Source of the DNA: a virus
Strand: one strand, 5' to 3'
Virus record (IMG/VR): IMGVR_UViG_3300047508_000198
Location: 20,945-84,944 of that record
DNA length: 64,000 nt
Shown here piece after piece: positions 53,769 through 62,977 of the stretch. The notes under the pieces were generated by a model, which did no database searches, was not told the origin of the DNA, and was given only the letters and a program-made list of their open reading frames with translations. A program made the translations under genes and the position numbers. How positions within the stretch are numbered: the first letter of the stretch is position 1; the number at the start of each line of letters is the position of its first letter.

Positions 53769-54562
53769 CAGGAGACGGTCAGCTGGGGCCCGCCCACCCG
53801 CACCCGCAGCGTCCCGTCGATGTACAGCTCACCGCGGATCACCCGGACGTCATCGACGTACAGCCGCAGCTCGCCCATGCCGCGGTCGTAGCGCACCGAG
53901 CTGACGCTGCGATCGGTGACGGTGCCGTCGTCGGCAATCCAGTAGCCGCGCGACGTGATCGACCCGGCGTCGCCCTCGTCGTGCCGGCCGTCCACCACCA
54001 GGCACGGCCACAGCTCGTGCGGCGGCACCGGCAGCAGCTGCACCGGGTACGGGCCGCTCAGCACGGGCACGGGAGATGACGGCGGCTGCACCGGCACCGG
54101 CCCCGGCCGCGGCGGGTCCGGGAACCAGCTGTCCGGGCCCACCTGCGTGCCGACCTGCTCCTGCTCCCAGGACTGCCGGGCCGCAGCTATCGCCTGGCCG
54201 ACCTCGGCGACGCTCCAGCGGGCGGCCTCCAGCAGCTCGGCGAGATCGGCGGCCGTGATCGCCACCCAGTCCTCGTCAACCTGCTTCAGGTCCTCGGTGC
54301 CGTAGAAGCGCAGGCCGATGGCCGGGCGCTCGCCGCCCGCCTGCTCGCGGATCTTCTCCAGCATCGCCCGGTCGACGGTGATGCCCTTGCCGAGGGTGGA
54401 CTTGCCGTCCCAGCCGAAGGCGAACTCGGTGGTGAGGCGGTTGTTGTGCCCGTCGCCCTGGTCCTGCCACTGCGAGCCCGAGCCCCGGGTCTTCCGGCCG
54501 CCGAACACCTCCGCGAGGTACTCCTCGTGCAGTTCGGCCATGCGTGTTCTGTCAGGTGCCAT
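53768..54562 (-). CDS. Phage nuclease-like protein (Hjc/restriction-endonuclease style)
   Basis: A 264-aa protein. The head (AELHEEYLAEVFGGRKTRGS, then GSQWQDQGDGHN) and FGWDGKSTLGKGITVDRAML, ERPAIGLRFYGTEDL carry the E...D...K-like pattern of restriction-endonuclease folds common in actinophage replication operons. The Pro-rich middle and beta-rich C-terminal part (VRYDRGMGELRLYVDDVRVI) have no known match. Metal ligands were not assigned with certainty. Confidence 0.6.
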   Translation of the reverse strand: MAPDRTRMAELHEEYLAEVFGGRKTRGSGSQWQDQGDGHNNRLTTEFAFGWDGKSTLGKGITVDRAMLEKIREQAGGERPAIGLRFYGTEDLKQVDEDWVAITAADLAELLEAARWSVAEVGQAIAAARQSWEQEQVGTQVGPDSWFPDPPRPGPVPVQPPSSPVPVLSGPYPVQLLPVPPHELWPCLVVDGRHDEGDAGSITSRGYWIADDGTVTDRSVSSVRYDRGMGELRLYVDDVRVIRGELYIDGTLRVRVGGPQLTVS

Positions 54563-54571
54563 GGTCCAGTC

Positions 54572-55402
54572 TCACTTCTTGGTCTTCTTGACGTCAGCCT
54601 GCCCCTCGTCCTCAGCTGCCGGGAGGGTCTCGGTCTCCTCGGTGTCGGCGGCCGGCAGGACGGCCGTCTCCTCCTCGCCGGGTACGTCGATGGCGGCCGT
54701 CGGCTCGTCGGCCGCGATCAGCATCCCGGCGGTCGCGGCCAGGTCCAGGGCCTCCGGTGCCTCCAGGGCGGCGGTCGGCTCCGTGCTCTCCAGGACCCCG
54801 CCGTCCGGGCCGACGGTGACCGTGGACCCGCCCGGGAAGGTGAACTTGACCGTCTCGACGGGCTCGTCCTGCGGCAGGTACTCCTCGATCTCCGCGTCGG
54901 TCAGGCTGCGGATCATCACGCCCTCGTCGGTGATGTCCTCGCAGAGGACCGGCCGGGGCTCCCCGGCCCACTCGATCATCAGGACGTCGCCCTTGCGCAG
55001 GGTGAAGCTGACGTCGTGCGGGCCCAGCCGCCGGTAGCCGTTGATGGAGAACTGGGCGTCGGGCAGCTGCACGATCCGGGGCAGCAGGTGCAGGGCGTTG
55101 ATGTTCTGCCGGTACAGCCAGGTCAGGAACATCTCGAACAGCGGGCAGACCCAGATCCGGTGCTTCTCCAGGTCGGCGCGGGCCATGCCGTTCGGATTGA
55201 AGATAGCGGCCTCGCCGGTCTGCAGGTCGAAGACCCAGATGTGCTCCGGCGTCCAGCCGATCTGCTGGAGCAGCGGGTACGGCGTCCCCGGGTCGATCTC
55301 CGAGCGGGCCGACCATTCCAGGTCCGGCACGCCGACCATGAACTTGCCCCAGTTCAGCGGGATGCCGATGTCCTGGACTCCCTCGAACAGGAATGTTCTC
55401 AC
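54572..55402 (-). CDS. Conserved actinophage protein beside recA
   Basis: A 276-aa protein (MRTFLFEGVQDIGIPLNWGK). Its folded half (about 1-180) contains PEHIWVFDLQTGEAAIFNPN and WVCPLFEMFLTWLYRQNINA, a pattern I know from actinophage genes next to recombinase. The C-terminal third is a Glu/Ala/Thr-rich disordered tail. SD (GGAGG) lies within the recA end. The role is unknown; a recA partner is a reasonable guess. Confidence 0.7.
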   Translation of the reverse strand: MRTFLFEGVQDIGIPLNWGKFMVGVPDLEWSARSEIDPGTPYPLLQQIGWTPEHIWVFDLQTGEAAIFNPNGMARADLEKHRIWVCPLFEMFLTWLYRQNINALHLLPRIVQLPDAQFSINGYRRLGPHDVSFTLRKGDVLMIEWAGEPRPVLCEDITDEGVMIRSLTDAEIEEYLPQDEPVETVKFTFPGGSTVTVGPDGGVLESTEPTAALEAPEALDLAATAGMLIAADEPTAAIDVPGEEETAVLPAADTEETETLPAAEDEGQADVKKTKK

Positions 55403-56427
55403 GTGACCTCCGTAAAGATGCGTTTACGTACGATCTCGCACAGCTCGGGCTGCGACCGCAGCAGCTGGACGGCCGCGCCGCGGCCCTTTACCTTGGGCTG
55501 GCCGGGCAGCGTGTAGTTGCCCGCCCCGTCCCGCTCGATGGCGCCTGTGCGCACGCCGACCGAGATGTACTCGTCGATCGCGTTGATGCCCGCCGGGCCG
55601 TACTCGGCGGTGTCCCGGTTGTTCACCCAGAACTCGGCGATCCGGCCGGGCGGCCCGACCTTCATGCGGGTCACCTTGGCCTTGAACTGCAGGCAGACCA
55701 TCTCCGGCGGCTGGCCCTCCTCGAAGATCATGCTCACCGGGTCCTCACGCCCGCCGGACATGGCGATGCGCGTGGTCGTGGCGTGCTTCATCTCCTTGGG
55801 CCCGGCGCTGACGTCGCCGCCCATCCCGCCGATGTTAGCCCGCAGCTGGTTGACCAGGATCACGGTCGTGCCGGTGTTGCGGGTCAGCGAGCCCAGGTGC
55901 TTGCACATCCGGGTGATCACCTGGGCGTTGCGGCCGGGCAGCTCGTCCTTGGCGTCCTTGGCCAGCGCCTTGCGCGACTCCATGGCGCCGATCGAGTCGA
56001 GCACGACCATCGAGTACAGCCCGGAGCGGACCAGGCTGCGCACCTGGTCCGAGGCGTCCTCGCTGTCATCGGCGTACAGGTGGGTCCACTGCTCGCCGCC
56101 GATGACCAGGCCGTTGCGGGTGGCCCACTCATCATCGAACGTGCCCTCCATGTCGACGTAGCCGACGCCCTTGCGGGGGAACTGCCGCTGGGCCCGCGCC
56201 ATGGCGCAGATGACGAGCGTGGTCTTGGCCGAGTCGGGCGCGCCGACGATCTCGTGCTCCCGGCCGCGGACCAGGCCGCCCCGGCGCAGCGCCCAGTCCA
56301 GTGTCAGGCTGCCGCTGGAAATCACCTCGTACGGGGCAGGCTTCTCCCGGGGCGGCGCCACCCGGTCGCCGTACGTCTTGACCAGGCCGTCGCGGAACTT
56401 GGCCAGCTCGGTCTGCCTAGGTGGCAC
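55399..56427 (-). CDS. recA: RecA-like recombinase
   Basis: A 342-aa strand-exchange ATPase. The Walker A is variant, GAPDSAKTT (about residues 62-70), where host RecA has GPESSGKT. VGYVDMEGTFDDEWATRNGL, MVVLDSIGAM (Walker B) and VILVNQLRANIGGMGGDVSA (loop 2 region) are in the usual order. The C terminus is short and lacks the acidic host tail. The last codons contain the palindrome CGTAAA-N6-TTTACG. ATGA overlap with the gene at 54572. Confidence 0.92.
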   Translation of the reverse strand: MPPRQTELAKFRDGLVKTYGDRVAPPREKPAPYEVISSGSLTLDWALRRGGLVRGREHEIVGAPDSAKTTLVICAMARAQRQFPRKGVGYVDMEGTFDDEWATRNGLVIGGEQWTHLYADDSEDASDQVRSLVRSGLYSMVVLDSIGAMESRKALAKDAKDELPGRNAQVITRMCKHLGSLTRNTGTTVILVNQLRANIGGMGGDVSAGPKEMKHATTTRIAMSGGREDPVSMIFEEGQPPEMVCLQFKAKVTRMKVGPPGRIAEFWVNNRDTAEYGPAGINAIDEYISVGVRTGAIERDGAGNYTLPGQPKVKGRGAAVQLLRSQPELCEIVRKRIFTEVT

Positions 56428-56749
56428 TGGCGTCCTCCGGCTCCTTGGGGGTGACCAGGTACCCGTTACTCTCCAGCAGCTCGCGCATCTTAGCCAGGCG
56501 GCGCTCGCGGATCAGGGCAGCCTCTTCCTCGGTGATGAACGACTCCTTCAGCTCCAGGTCACCGACCTCGATGCCGTCACGCCAGTCGACGATCTCGACG
56601 GTGCGTTCAATCACCGGCTCCCGGAAGGCGGTGGCGGCCACTGTCACCACGAGCTTGACTGGGATTTCCCCGCGCTTCAGCTGCGGCAGGCTCTTGGTCA
56701 TCCGCTCGACCTTGTGCGGGCTCACCACCAGGAAGATCGTCTCCTGCAC
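56417..56749 (-). CDS. Small phage protein, unknown
   Basis: A 110-aa protein from GTG 56749 with GAGGAGG upstream. A beta-rich N-terminal half (IFLVVSPHKVERMTKSLPQL, IPVKLVVTVAATAFREPVIE) is followed by an acidic helix. Overlaps recA by 11 bp. Not recognised. Confidence 0.65.
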   Translation of the reverse strand: MQETIFLVVSPHKVERMTKSLPQLKRGEIPVKLVVTVAATAFREPVIERTVEIVDWRDGIEVGDLELKESFITEEEAALIRERRLAKMRELLESNGYLVTPKEPEDASAT

Positions 56750-56951
56750 CGCCGGTCACCTCCTCGCCTATCGTGCGCAGCGCCAGGTCGGCCGTCTTGC
56801 GGGTCCTGCACGGCCAGATCCGGGCGCAGGGAATGCAGATCACGTAGTTCCGGCCCGGTGGCGGCACCGGGGTCCGCGGGCTGTGCTCGTCCCGGATGGT
56901 CACCAGGGCATCGCGCAGGATCCGGACCTGCTCCTGCAGGGGGAACGTCAT
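56607..56951 (-). CDS. Small zinc protein, C-terminal part uncertain
   Basis: A 114-aa frame from ATG 56951. The first 60 residues look real (MTFPLQEQVRILRDALVTIR, YVICIPCARIWPCRTRKTAD with three Cys); the rest overlaps the next gene by 143 bp in another frame. Not recognised. Confidence 0.5.
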   Translation of the reverse strand: MTFPLQEQVRILRDALVTIRDEHSPRTPVPPPGRNYVICIPCARIWPCRTRKTADLALRTIGEEVTGGAGDDLPGGEPAQGRADDQEPAAAEARGNPSQARGDSGRHRLPGAGD

Positions 56952-57142
56952 ACGCCCTCCCGCTCCAGCCCGGTCAGCGGGCCGAGCAGCGCCCGCCACT
57001 GGCCGCCGGTCAGCGGCGCCCACGGATCGGGGCCCTTGCAGCCGTTGTAGCGGGGGTGCTCCAGCCGCGTCCGGCGGCTGAAGCACAGGCCGCACTCGAT
57101 GCCGGAGCGGCACTCCTCGCCGGGCGCCATGAACAGCGGCAT
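56948..57142 (-). CDS. Small Cys-rich phage protein
   Basis: A 64-aa protein, MPLFMAPGEECRSGIECGLC, with four Cys and PRYNGCKGPDPWAPL. One-base overlap with the preceding gene and ATGA with the next. A zinc site is likely. Confidence 0.6.
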   Translation of the reverse strand: MPLFMAPGEECRSGIECGLCFSRRTRLEHPRYNGCKGPDPWAPLTGGQWRALLGPLTGLEREGV

Positions 57143-57318
57143 CAGGCCACCCTCGTCCCGGCCTGGGCCTGATGCCGGAACAGCGCGTTAGCCGCGCCGT
57201 CAGCAGTCAGGCACGGCCGGGTCACGTGCCCGCAGTTGCACGCGGCCCGGATCAGGATCAGCCAGGCCCGGCGCAGCTCGTTGAACCCGCAATCCGGTGA
57301 GACCTCGTACAGCCCCAT
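57142..57318 (-). CDS. Tiny Cys-His phage protein
   Basis: A 58-aa protein, MGLYEVSPDCGFNELRRAWL, then CNCGHVTRPC and FRHQAQAG. Shares one base with each neighbour, so it is coupled. C-x-C-x-H-x5-C suggests zinc. Not recognised. Confidence 0.65.
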   Translation of the reverse strand: MGLYEVSPDCGFNELRRAWLILIRAACNCGHVTRPCLTADGAANALFRHQAQAGTRVA

Positions 57319-57521
57319 CAGCCAGCCTTCTCCTCGGGCGGGCCAGGCTCGGCCACGCCCTTCAGCGGGCCGCGCAGGATCCGGCGCAGTCGGCCCAGGT
57401 CGTAGTCCGGCAACGCGGCCAGGGCCAGCGCGATCTCGCCGTCAGCGCAGGCGAGCACGAAGCGCAGGTGCGTGCCGCAGAAGTCGCCGTGAAGCTGCGG
57501 CCCCTTCTGGTGACCACTCAT
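57318..57521 (-). CDS. Small phage protein, unknown
   Basis: A 67-aa protein (MSGHQKGPQLHGDFCGTHLR), with helical DYDLGRLRRILRGPL. ATGA overlap with the polymerase stop. Not recognised. Confidence 0.6.
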   Translation of the reverse strand: MSGHQKGPQLHGDFCGTHLRFVLACADGEIALALAALPDYDLGRLRRILRGPLKGVAEPGPPEEKAG

Positions 57522-60500
57522 CCGAGCCTCCTGATCGCCTGCAGCCGGTTGGACGTCCGCTTCACCCCGCCCTTGACGTAGTACGACCGCTCGACGGTGA
57601 CCAGGACCAGCGCTCCTTCCTGCAGGAAGCGCATGACCGTGATCAGGTCGGGGTCATCCTCGCTGCGGGCGGAGAAGACGGCAATATCAATATAGCTTGA
57701 TTCCGTCGCCAGTGTCAGCCAGACCATCACCGAGCCCGTCCGGGTGTGGGCGAAGCTGCGCCGGGCGACCACCCCGGGCAGCAGGTGGGTGCCCGGCGGC
57801 AGCGCCGGCCACTTGACGGCCATCTCACGGGCCAGGGCGCGGCCCGCCGGGGTGATCTTGTCCAGCAGCTCGAACAGGTCCGGCGACAGCCAGGTGCCGT
57901 AGATCTCGGTCTCCAGGTGCCACAGCTGAGCCGGGGTGTATTCCCCGCCCACCGCCAGCGAGGCCGGGTCCGGCGGCGAGTAGTGACGGCAGGCCCGGGT
58001 GCACCTGGCCGGCAGCCGCAGCGGGATGGGCTTCAGCTCCTTGCCGGTGCGCTCGCTGATCCGGATCGGCACCGGCTCCGAGGACCAGTCGTAGTGGCAG
58101 GGCAGCCCGCCGGGCCCGGAGAACTCCTCGTCCTTGAACACGCACTTGGTCAGGTCCCCGCTGCGCTCGACGTCCAGGGACTGCACCAGGCCGTGCCGGG
58201 ACGGCACCAGGCTGTCCAGGGCGCCCGCCCGCGCCAGCGCGTAGACGATGCCGTTGTTGACCCCCGAGCGGGACAGGAAGTCCGTGTAGGAGTTATACGG
58301 GTGACTGCCCATGATCTGGGTCAGGGCGTGCGGGCCGACGCTGGTGATGGCGTCCAGGCCGTACCGGATGGAGATCTGCTCAGCCGCGAAGCCCTGCACG
58401 TTCCGGTTGATGTCCGGCGGCAGCACGGTCACGCCAAGCCGCCGGGCCTCGGTCACATACCCCGCGATGCGGTCCTTCTCCTCGACCGTCGAGCAGATCG
58501 CGGCCAGCGTCTCGACCGGGTAGTGCGCCTTCAGCCATGCTGTCCAGTAGGCAAGCAGCCCGTAGGAGTAGGCATGCGCGAGGTTGAACGCATACTTGCC
58601 GAATTCAGCCATCTTGGCCCAGAGCTGGCTGGCTTCGGCGCGGGGAATCCCGTTAGCCTCGCAGCGATCAGCGAACTCCAGGCCCGCCTGGTCGATCTTC
58701 TCGGTGAGCTTCTTGCCCAGTATTTTCCGGACGGCATCGGCTTCGGCGCCGTCATAGCCCGCGAGAAGTGTGCAGGCCAGGAGAATGTCCTCCTGGTAGA
58801 GCAGGATCCCGTAGCGGCCCTGGAGCGCCTCTGCGAGCAGTGGGTGCGGGTATTTCACCTCCTCACGGCCACTACGTCGCGCGAAATAGTCCTCGGTCAT
58901 TCCCGAGTTGCGGGGACCGGGCCGGACCAGGGCGTTGATGTCGGCCAGCTCGGCCAGTGAGCTGGGCTTCATCCGGCGGGACAGCTGGCTGCCCAGGCTG
59001 GTCTCGATCTGGAACATGCCCAGGGTGTGGCCGGTGCTGATCTCCTCCCAGACCTGCGGGTCGTTATACTCCGTGCGCCAGCGAGCCGGGTCCGGGCGGG
59101 TCCCGGTGCGCTGCTCGATCAGGGTCAGCGCTTCCTGGATCGAATCCAGTGTGCGCAGGGTGAGAAAATCCAGCTTCAGCAGTCCCTGGGCCTCCATGTC
59201 GCGGAAGTCCCACTGGCTGACCATGGACCGGTCCTCGGCCGAAGCGATGCGCATCGGCAGCAGGCCCTCCAGCGGGGCCGAGGTAGAGATGACCAGCCCC
59301 GCCGGGTGCTTGCCGTAGGCGTGGACCCGGCCGACCAGCTTGCCCGCGGTGGCGAACACCGCGGCGTACTTGGCGATGAACGGCTCCAGCTCGGCGCTGG
59401 ACTCGATCAGGTCGGTCCAGGGCAGGCCGAGCCCGGCGGTGTGCGACTCGGCCTCGTCGATGATCGCGGCGATCTGGCGCGAGTCCGGGAAGCAGTCGTC
59501 CGGCAGCTGATCGGCGTTCAGCGCGAAGAGCTTGTTCAGGATCGACTTGGCCCGGTAGCGCATGTTGGTGCCGACCCGGACCACGTTGGCCGCGCCGTAC
59601 TTGCGGGTCATGTACCCCTGCACCTGGTCCCGCTTGGAGCTGGGGAAGTCCATGTCGAAGTCGGGCAGCGCGGTGCGGCCCGGGGTCAGGAACCGGCTGA
59701 ACAGCAGCCCGGTCTCCAGCGGGTCGGCCACGGTGATGCCGAGCAGGTAGCTCATCAGCGAGCCCGCGGCGCTGCCGCGGCCGGGGCCGACCAGGATGCG
59801 CTCGCCGCGGGCCCACCGGCACACGTCGTCGACCACCAGGTAGCAGCCTGCCAGGTTCTTATCTGCTACCAGGCGGTGCTCCTCCTGAAGCCGGTTCAGG
59901 TAGTCCCACTCGGTGCCGCCGCGGAACTCGATCCGAGTCATCGCCTCCGAGCAGCGCTCCAGCAACACCTGGGCGTCCTCGCGCGGGCTGCCGTGGAAGA
60001 CCGGCGGCTCGGCCGACGGCTCGACCCGGGCGGTGCACTGCTCGGCGATCAGCGCGGCGTTGCCCACCGCGGCGTCCACCACCCGGGGATCGAGGTAGCC
60101 GAGCCCGGCCCGCGTCTCGGCCTCGGTCCACATCGGGTCGATCATCCAGTAGTCTTCCTGCGACTTCGAGGTCCGCAGGGCCATCCAGGTCTTGTGCAGC
60201 GCCCAGTCAGACGGCGTGGAGTAGTGCGAGTCGGCGGCGGCCACCAGCGGGATGCCGGACTGCTCGGACAGCAGCACCAGCAGCTTGTTCAGCTTGATCT
60301 GCTCGGGGATGGCGTTGGGCTGGATCTCCAGGTACAGGCGGCCATGGAACAGGCCGTCCAGGCGGCGCATGAGCCCGGCCACGGCGGTGTAGTCCCCGGC
60401 CAGCATCGGCTTGGAGATGATGCCGCCCAGGCAGGCGGTGGTGACGATCAGCTCCGAGCCGTACTTCTCCAGCAGCTCCCAGTCGCACCGGGGCTTGTGG

Positions 60501-60859
60501 TAGAAGCCAGTGGCGAATGCCTCAGTCGACAGCGCCCACAGGTCCCGCAATCCTTTGCTGCTCTGCGCCAGCAGGACGAGGTGCCGGTTGGCGCGCAGCC
60601 GCTTCTGCATCTCCTTATCGCCGGGCGTCGGCTGCTCGGTGCGATACGGCACGAAGTAGGTCTCCATGCCGAACAGCGCCTTGACGCCCGCGGCGTCGCA
60701 GGCGCGCTGGTGGTCCGGGTGCCCGGCGCAGGTGCCGTGGTCGGTGACGGCCGCCGCCAGGTTGCCATCCAGAGTGGCGCGGGCGGCGATCTCCTCGCAG
60801 TTCTGGAGACCATCCAGTTGCGAGAACTCGCTGTGCGTATGCACATGGGCGAACGTCAT
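57518..60859 (-). CDS. dnaE: DNA polymerase III alpha subunit (DnaE type)
   Basis: A 1113-aa replicative polymerase. The PHP domain opens with HVHTHSEFSQLDG and contains TDHGT (about 1-215). The palm has ILVGPGRGSAAGSL and the catalytic PDFDMDFPSS (about 400). Later parts are the thumb/finger region with RVHAYGKHPAGLVIS and a C-terminal OB-like domain (GTHLLPGVVARRSFAHTRTG). Length is near the host form. Phages with their own C-family polymerase are uncommon, and here it stands beside SSB-like and J-like proteins. A site TATCAATATAGCTTGATT lies inside the gene at 57685. Confidence 0.95.
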   Translation of the reverse strand: MTFAHVHTHSEFSQLDGLQNCEEIAARATLDGNLAAAVTDHGTCAGHPDHQRACDAAGVKALFGMETYFVPYRTEQPTPGDKEMQKRLRANRHLVLLAQSSKGLRDLWALSTEAFATGFYHKPRCDWELLEKYGSELIVTTACLGGIISKPMLAGDYTAVAGLMRRLDGLFHGRLYLEIQPNAIPEQIKLNKLLVLLSEQSGIPLVAAADSHYSTPSDWALHKTWMALRTSKSQEDYWMIDPMWTEAETRAGLGYLDPRVVDAAVGNAALIAEQCTARVEPSAEPPVFHGSPREDAQVLLERCSEAMTRIEFRGGTEWDYLNRLQEEHRLVADKNLAGCYLVVDDVCRWARGERILVGPGRGSAAGSLMSYLLGITVADPLETGLLFSRFLTPGRTALPDFDMDFPSSKRDQVQGYMTRKYGAANVVRVGTNMRYRAKSILNKLFALNADQLPDDCFPDSRQIAAIIDEAESHTAGLGLPWTDLIESSAELEPFIAKYAAVFATAGKLVGRVHAYGKHPAGLVISTSAPLEGLLPMRIASAEDRSMVSQWDFRDMEAQGLLKLDFLTLRTLDSIQEALTLIEQRTGTRPDPARWRTEYNDPQVWEEISTGHTLGMFQIETSLGSQLSRRMKPSSLAELADINALVRPGPRNSGMTEDYFARRSGREEVKYPHPLLAEALQGRYGILLYQEDILLACTLLAGYDGAEADAVRKILGKKLTEKIDQAGLEFADRCEANGIPRAEASQLWAKMAEFGKYAFNLAHAYSYGLLAYWTAWLKAHYPVETLAAICSTVEEKDRIAGYVTEARRLGVTVLPPDINRNVQGFAAEQISIRYGLDAITSVGPHALTQIMGSHPYNSYTDFLSRSGVNNGIVYALARAGALDSLVPSRHGLVQSLDVERSGDLTKCVFKDEEFSGPGGLPCHYDWSSEPVPIRISERTGKELKPIPLRLPARCTRACRHYSPPDPASLAVGGEYTPAQLWHLETEIYGTWLSPDLFELLDKITPAGRALAREMAVKWPALPPGTHLLPGVVARRSFAHTRTGSVMVWLTLATESSYIDIAVFSARSEDDPDLITVMRFLQEGALVLVTVERSYYVKGGVKRTSNRLQAIRRLG

Positions 60860-60923
60860 GGCCGGTCCCGCATACTACAAATCGTAATCAGAGCCGGTCC
60901 AGGAGGCTCCATCCGGCGCGGGT

Positions 60924-60950
60924 GAAGGGGCCGGGAGGCCCGGCCCCTTC
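60924..60950 (-). terminator. Hairpin terminator after the SSB-like gene
   Basis: GAAGGGGCCGGG (60924-60935) and its exact complement (60939-60950) form a 12-bp stem with a three-base loop. It stands in the 178-bp gap between the SSB-like stop and the polymerase start; that gap has no gene. Confidence 0.7.
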
Positions 60951-61037
60951 GCCGCGCTCCGCCCGCTGTGAGGGGGTGGCGGAGATCCTGATCACTGGGC
61001 TCCGTGTCTGCGGCACGCAAGAACCCGGGCGCTCAGG

Positions 61038-62021
61038 TCAGGTCGGTTCGGTCCCGGAGAAGGCCTTGGCCATCTCGGTGCGCATCCGGTCGGCTTCGGC
61101 GTCGTCGAGCACGGTCTCGCCGGCCGTGGCATCGGCCGCGGTCCCGTTGCCGGACGCGGCGGCGGTGCCGCCTTCCTCGTCCTCGCTCGGGTCCTTCCAC
61201 TCCGGGTCGAAGAACCGGCCGTAGTAGTCCGGGCTGGACTGGTACGTGATGACGCCCTCGACCGACAGGTCACGCAGTGCCAGCGCATCGGTGTACCGCT
61301 GCCAGGCCGGGGTGCCGGGCTTGAGGTCGGGGGTCGCGGGGCCGGGGGAGACGGTGTAGTCGTTGTCGACGCGCTCGATGCCGAAGTCCTTGTCGCAGAT
61401 CGTGTCGGTCATGAACGCCGAGGCGGCGAACTGGGCCCAGAAGTTGGACCAGGACTGGCTGGCGATGACGATCTTGGGGATCTTGTGGGTCTTGCCGTCC
61501 GAGTCGGTGAAGTCCTCCAGCACATCCTTGAAGCCGGTGATCTTGCCGTTGTCGTAAATGGCCTCGCGCAGCACGAACAGGCCCCAGATCTGCGTCTTGG
61601 GGACAGCGACCGAGACCTTGAACCGGCCCATGACGTTCTGCATGTGCTCGTGGATGTAGCAGTGCCCGTAGCCCTCTTCGTAGACGGGCTCGCCCTCCTG
61701 CGGGTTATCGCCGCCGCCCTCGTAGTGGTCGATGAACGCCGGGGCGTTCTGGCAGACCGCGGACATCTGGCCGGGCCAGTTGTCTTCCTTGACGTTCTTG
61801 GGGTGCGGCTTGGTCGGCACGCCCATGTGCACGTCGATGGTGATGATGGCGTCCAGGTCGGTCAGGGGCCGCAGGATCTTGCGCTCCCCCGACTTGATGC
61901 TCAGGAAGGAGGCCCGCTGGCCCCCGGCGGCCTTGGACTGGGCCTCGGCGACCTCAGTGCCCCTGTTGAAGTTCGGCAACTCTCGGCTCCTCGTCTTCAG
62001 TTCTCCGCGACGAGCCCCCAT
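61038..62021 (-). CDS. Single-stranded DNA-binding protein-like (gp32-type)
   Basis: A 327-aa protein. ASFLSIKSGERKILRPLTDL and the strand-rich core (GRFKVSVAVPKTQIWGLFVL, IVIASQSWSNFWAQF) recall phage ssDNA-binding proteins of gp32 type, and the acidic C terminus (DPSEDEEGGTAAASGNGTAA) is the usual partner-binding tail. TTG 61979 with GAGGAG upstream may be the true start, avoiding overlap with the next gene. Position directly before dnaE supports the role. Confidence 0.65.
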   Translation of the reverse strand: MGARRGELKTRSRELPNFNRGTEVAEAQSKAAGGQRASFLSIKSGERKILRPLTDLDAIITIDVHMGVPTKPHPKNVKEDNWPGQMSAVCQNAPAFIDHYEGGGDNPQEGEPVYEEGYGHCYIHEHMQNVMGRFKVSVAVPKTQIWGLFVLREAIYDNGKITGFKDVLEDFTDSDGKTHKIPKIVIASQSWSNFWAQFAASAFMTDTICDKDFGIERVDNDYTVSPGPATPDLKPGTPAWQRYTDALALRDLSVEGVITYQSSPDYYGRFFDPEWKDPSEDEEGGTAAASGNGTAADATAGETVLDDAEADRMRTEMAKAFSGTEPT

Positions 62022-62977
62022 GCCACTACGGCGTCTGCTGCCTTCTCCGGCGAGGGCCCGCCCTTGCCGAGCAAGATTACTACGATTTTTGGATCAGGGG
62101 CAGGCCTGATCTCGAACGTCTCGCTGCTGCACCGGCCGACCGCGAACCGGGCCCGGATGCCCTGGGCGGCGAAGGCGCGGACCAGCATCAGCTGCCAGGC
62201 CTCCAGCTCCTCGATCTCGCAGGCACGCCACGTCGGCGCCGGGCCCGGCTCGGCGTACCAGGACCAGAGCAGCTCCCAGAACGCGGCCATGCGGCCCGTC
62301 AGGGGAGCGGGCCGAGGCGCTGGCGCCTGGCGCTCGTGCCCCTCCCCCTGGGGCCCGCCGCGAGGGCCGACGGAGAAGCCCCAGTCACCCAGCACGTCCT
62401 CCGGGGTGACTTCGGGGCGCCCCCGCGCGGCCATCGCCGACGCGGCTGCGTGCGCGGCCCGCTTCAGCATCTCCTCGGTGTCCTTGTCCTTCAGGAACAG
62501 GGAGCCGAGCGGAACGCGATCGTACTCGTGCCGGATGGCGTCGTTGAGCAGCTGGTGGGCCGCGTAGACCATGCGGGCGTTCCCGCGGCCCCGGATCATC
62601 ACGGTGCGCCTGACCAGCGCCGCGCGGATCTGCCTCTTGGTCGCCCGCCAGTCCAGGCCGAGGCGGCGGTAGTAGCCGCAGACGTCCCAGCACCAGGACG
62701 GGCTCGGCGCCAGCTCCTGGCACGAGCTGGCCTCATCCGGGCCCCACCCGTGCTTGACCAGCATGTCATCGCGGGTGGGCCGGTGGGTGATCTCGGCGAG
62801 CTGGCCGCGCCGGTCGGGAGCCGGCTGGTCGGCCGGGACCTGAGTCGCCGACCACTTCCACGGCTGCTCGGCATCCGGGTGGATGAAGGTGATGATCCGG
62901 GCACTGCCGCCGAGAAACTTCTGGTAGTGCCTGACCTCATCGTCAGTCAGGTAGTCACCCAGGTTCAGGTCGTCCAC
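61997..62977 (-). CDS. J-domain-like replication accessory
   Basis: A 326-aa protein from GTG 62977. Residues about 95-150 (WDVCGYYRRLGLDWRATKRQ, VYAAHQLLNDAIRHEYDRVP) have the Y..LG....T..QI+.A........A...L.D...R..YD order of J domains, but no HPD tripeptide is seen. The N terminus and C-terminal alpha/beta part (WQLMLVRAFAAQGIRARFAV) have no known match. It might load or remodel replication proteins. Confidence 0.6.
   Translation of the reverse strand: MDDLNLGDYLTDDEVRHYQKFLGGSARIITFIHPDAEQPWKWSATQVPADQPAPDRRGQLAEITHRPTRDDMLVKHGWGPDEASSCQELAPSPSWCWDVCGYYRRLGLDWRATKRQIRAALVRRTVMIRGRGNARMVYAAHQLLNDAIRHEYDRVPLGSLFLKDKDTEEMLKRAAHAAASAMAARGRPEVTPEDVLGDWGFSVGPRGGPQGEGHERQAPAPRPAPLTGRMAAFWELLWSWYAEPGPAPTWRACEIEELEAWQLMLVRAFAAQGIRARFAVGRCSSETFEIRPAPDPKIVVILLGKGGPSPEKAADAVVAWGLVAEN

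Noticed and set aside
57685-57702. Operator-like TATCAATATAGCTTGATT inside dnaE
   Set aside because: It matches 11 of 12 half-site bases but lies in coding sequence, with no promoter boxes at the right distance. It is kept only as a possible weak site.
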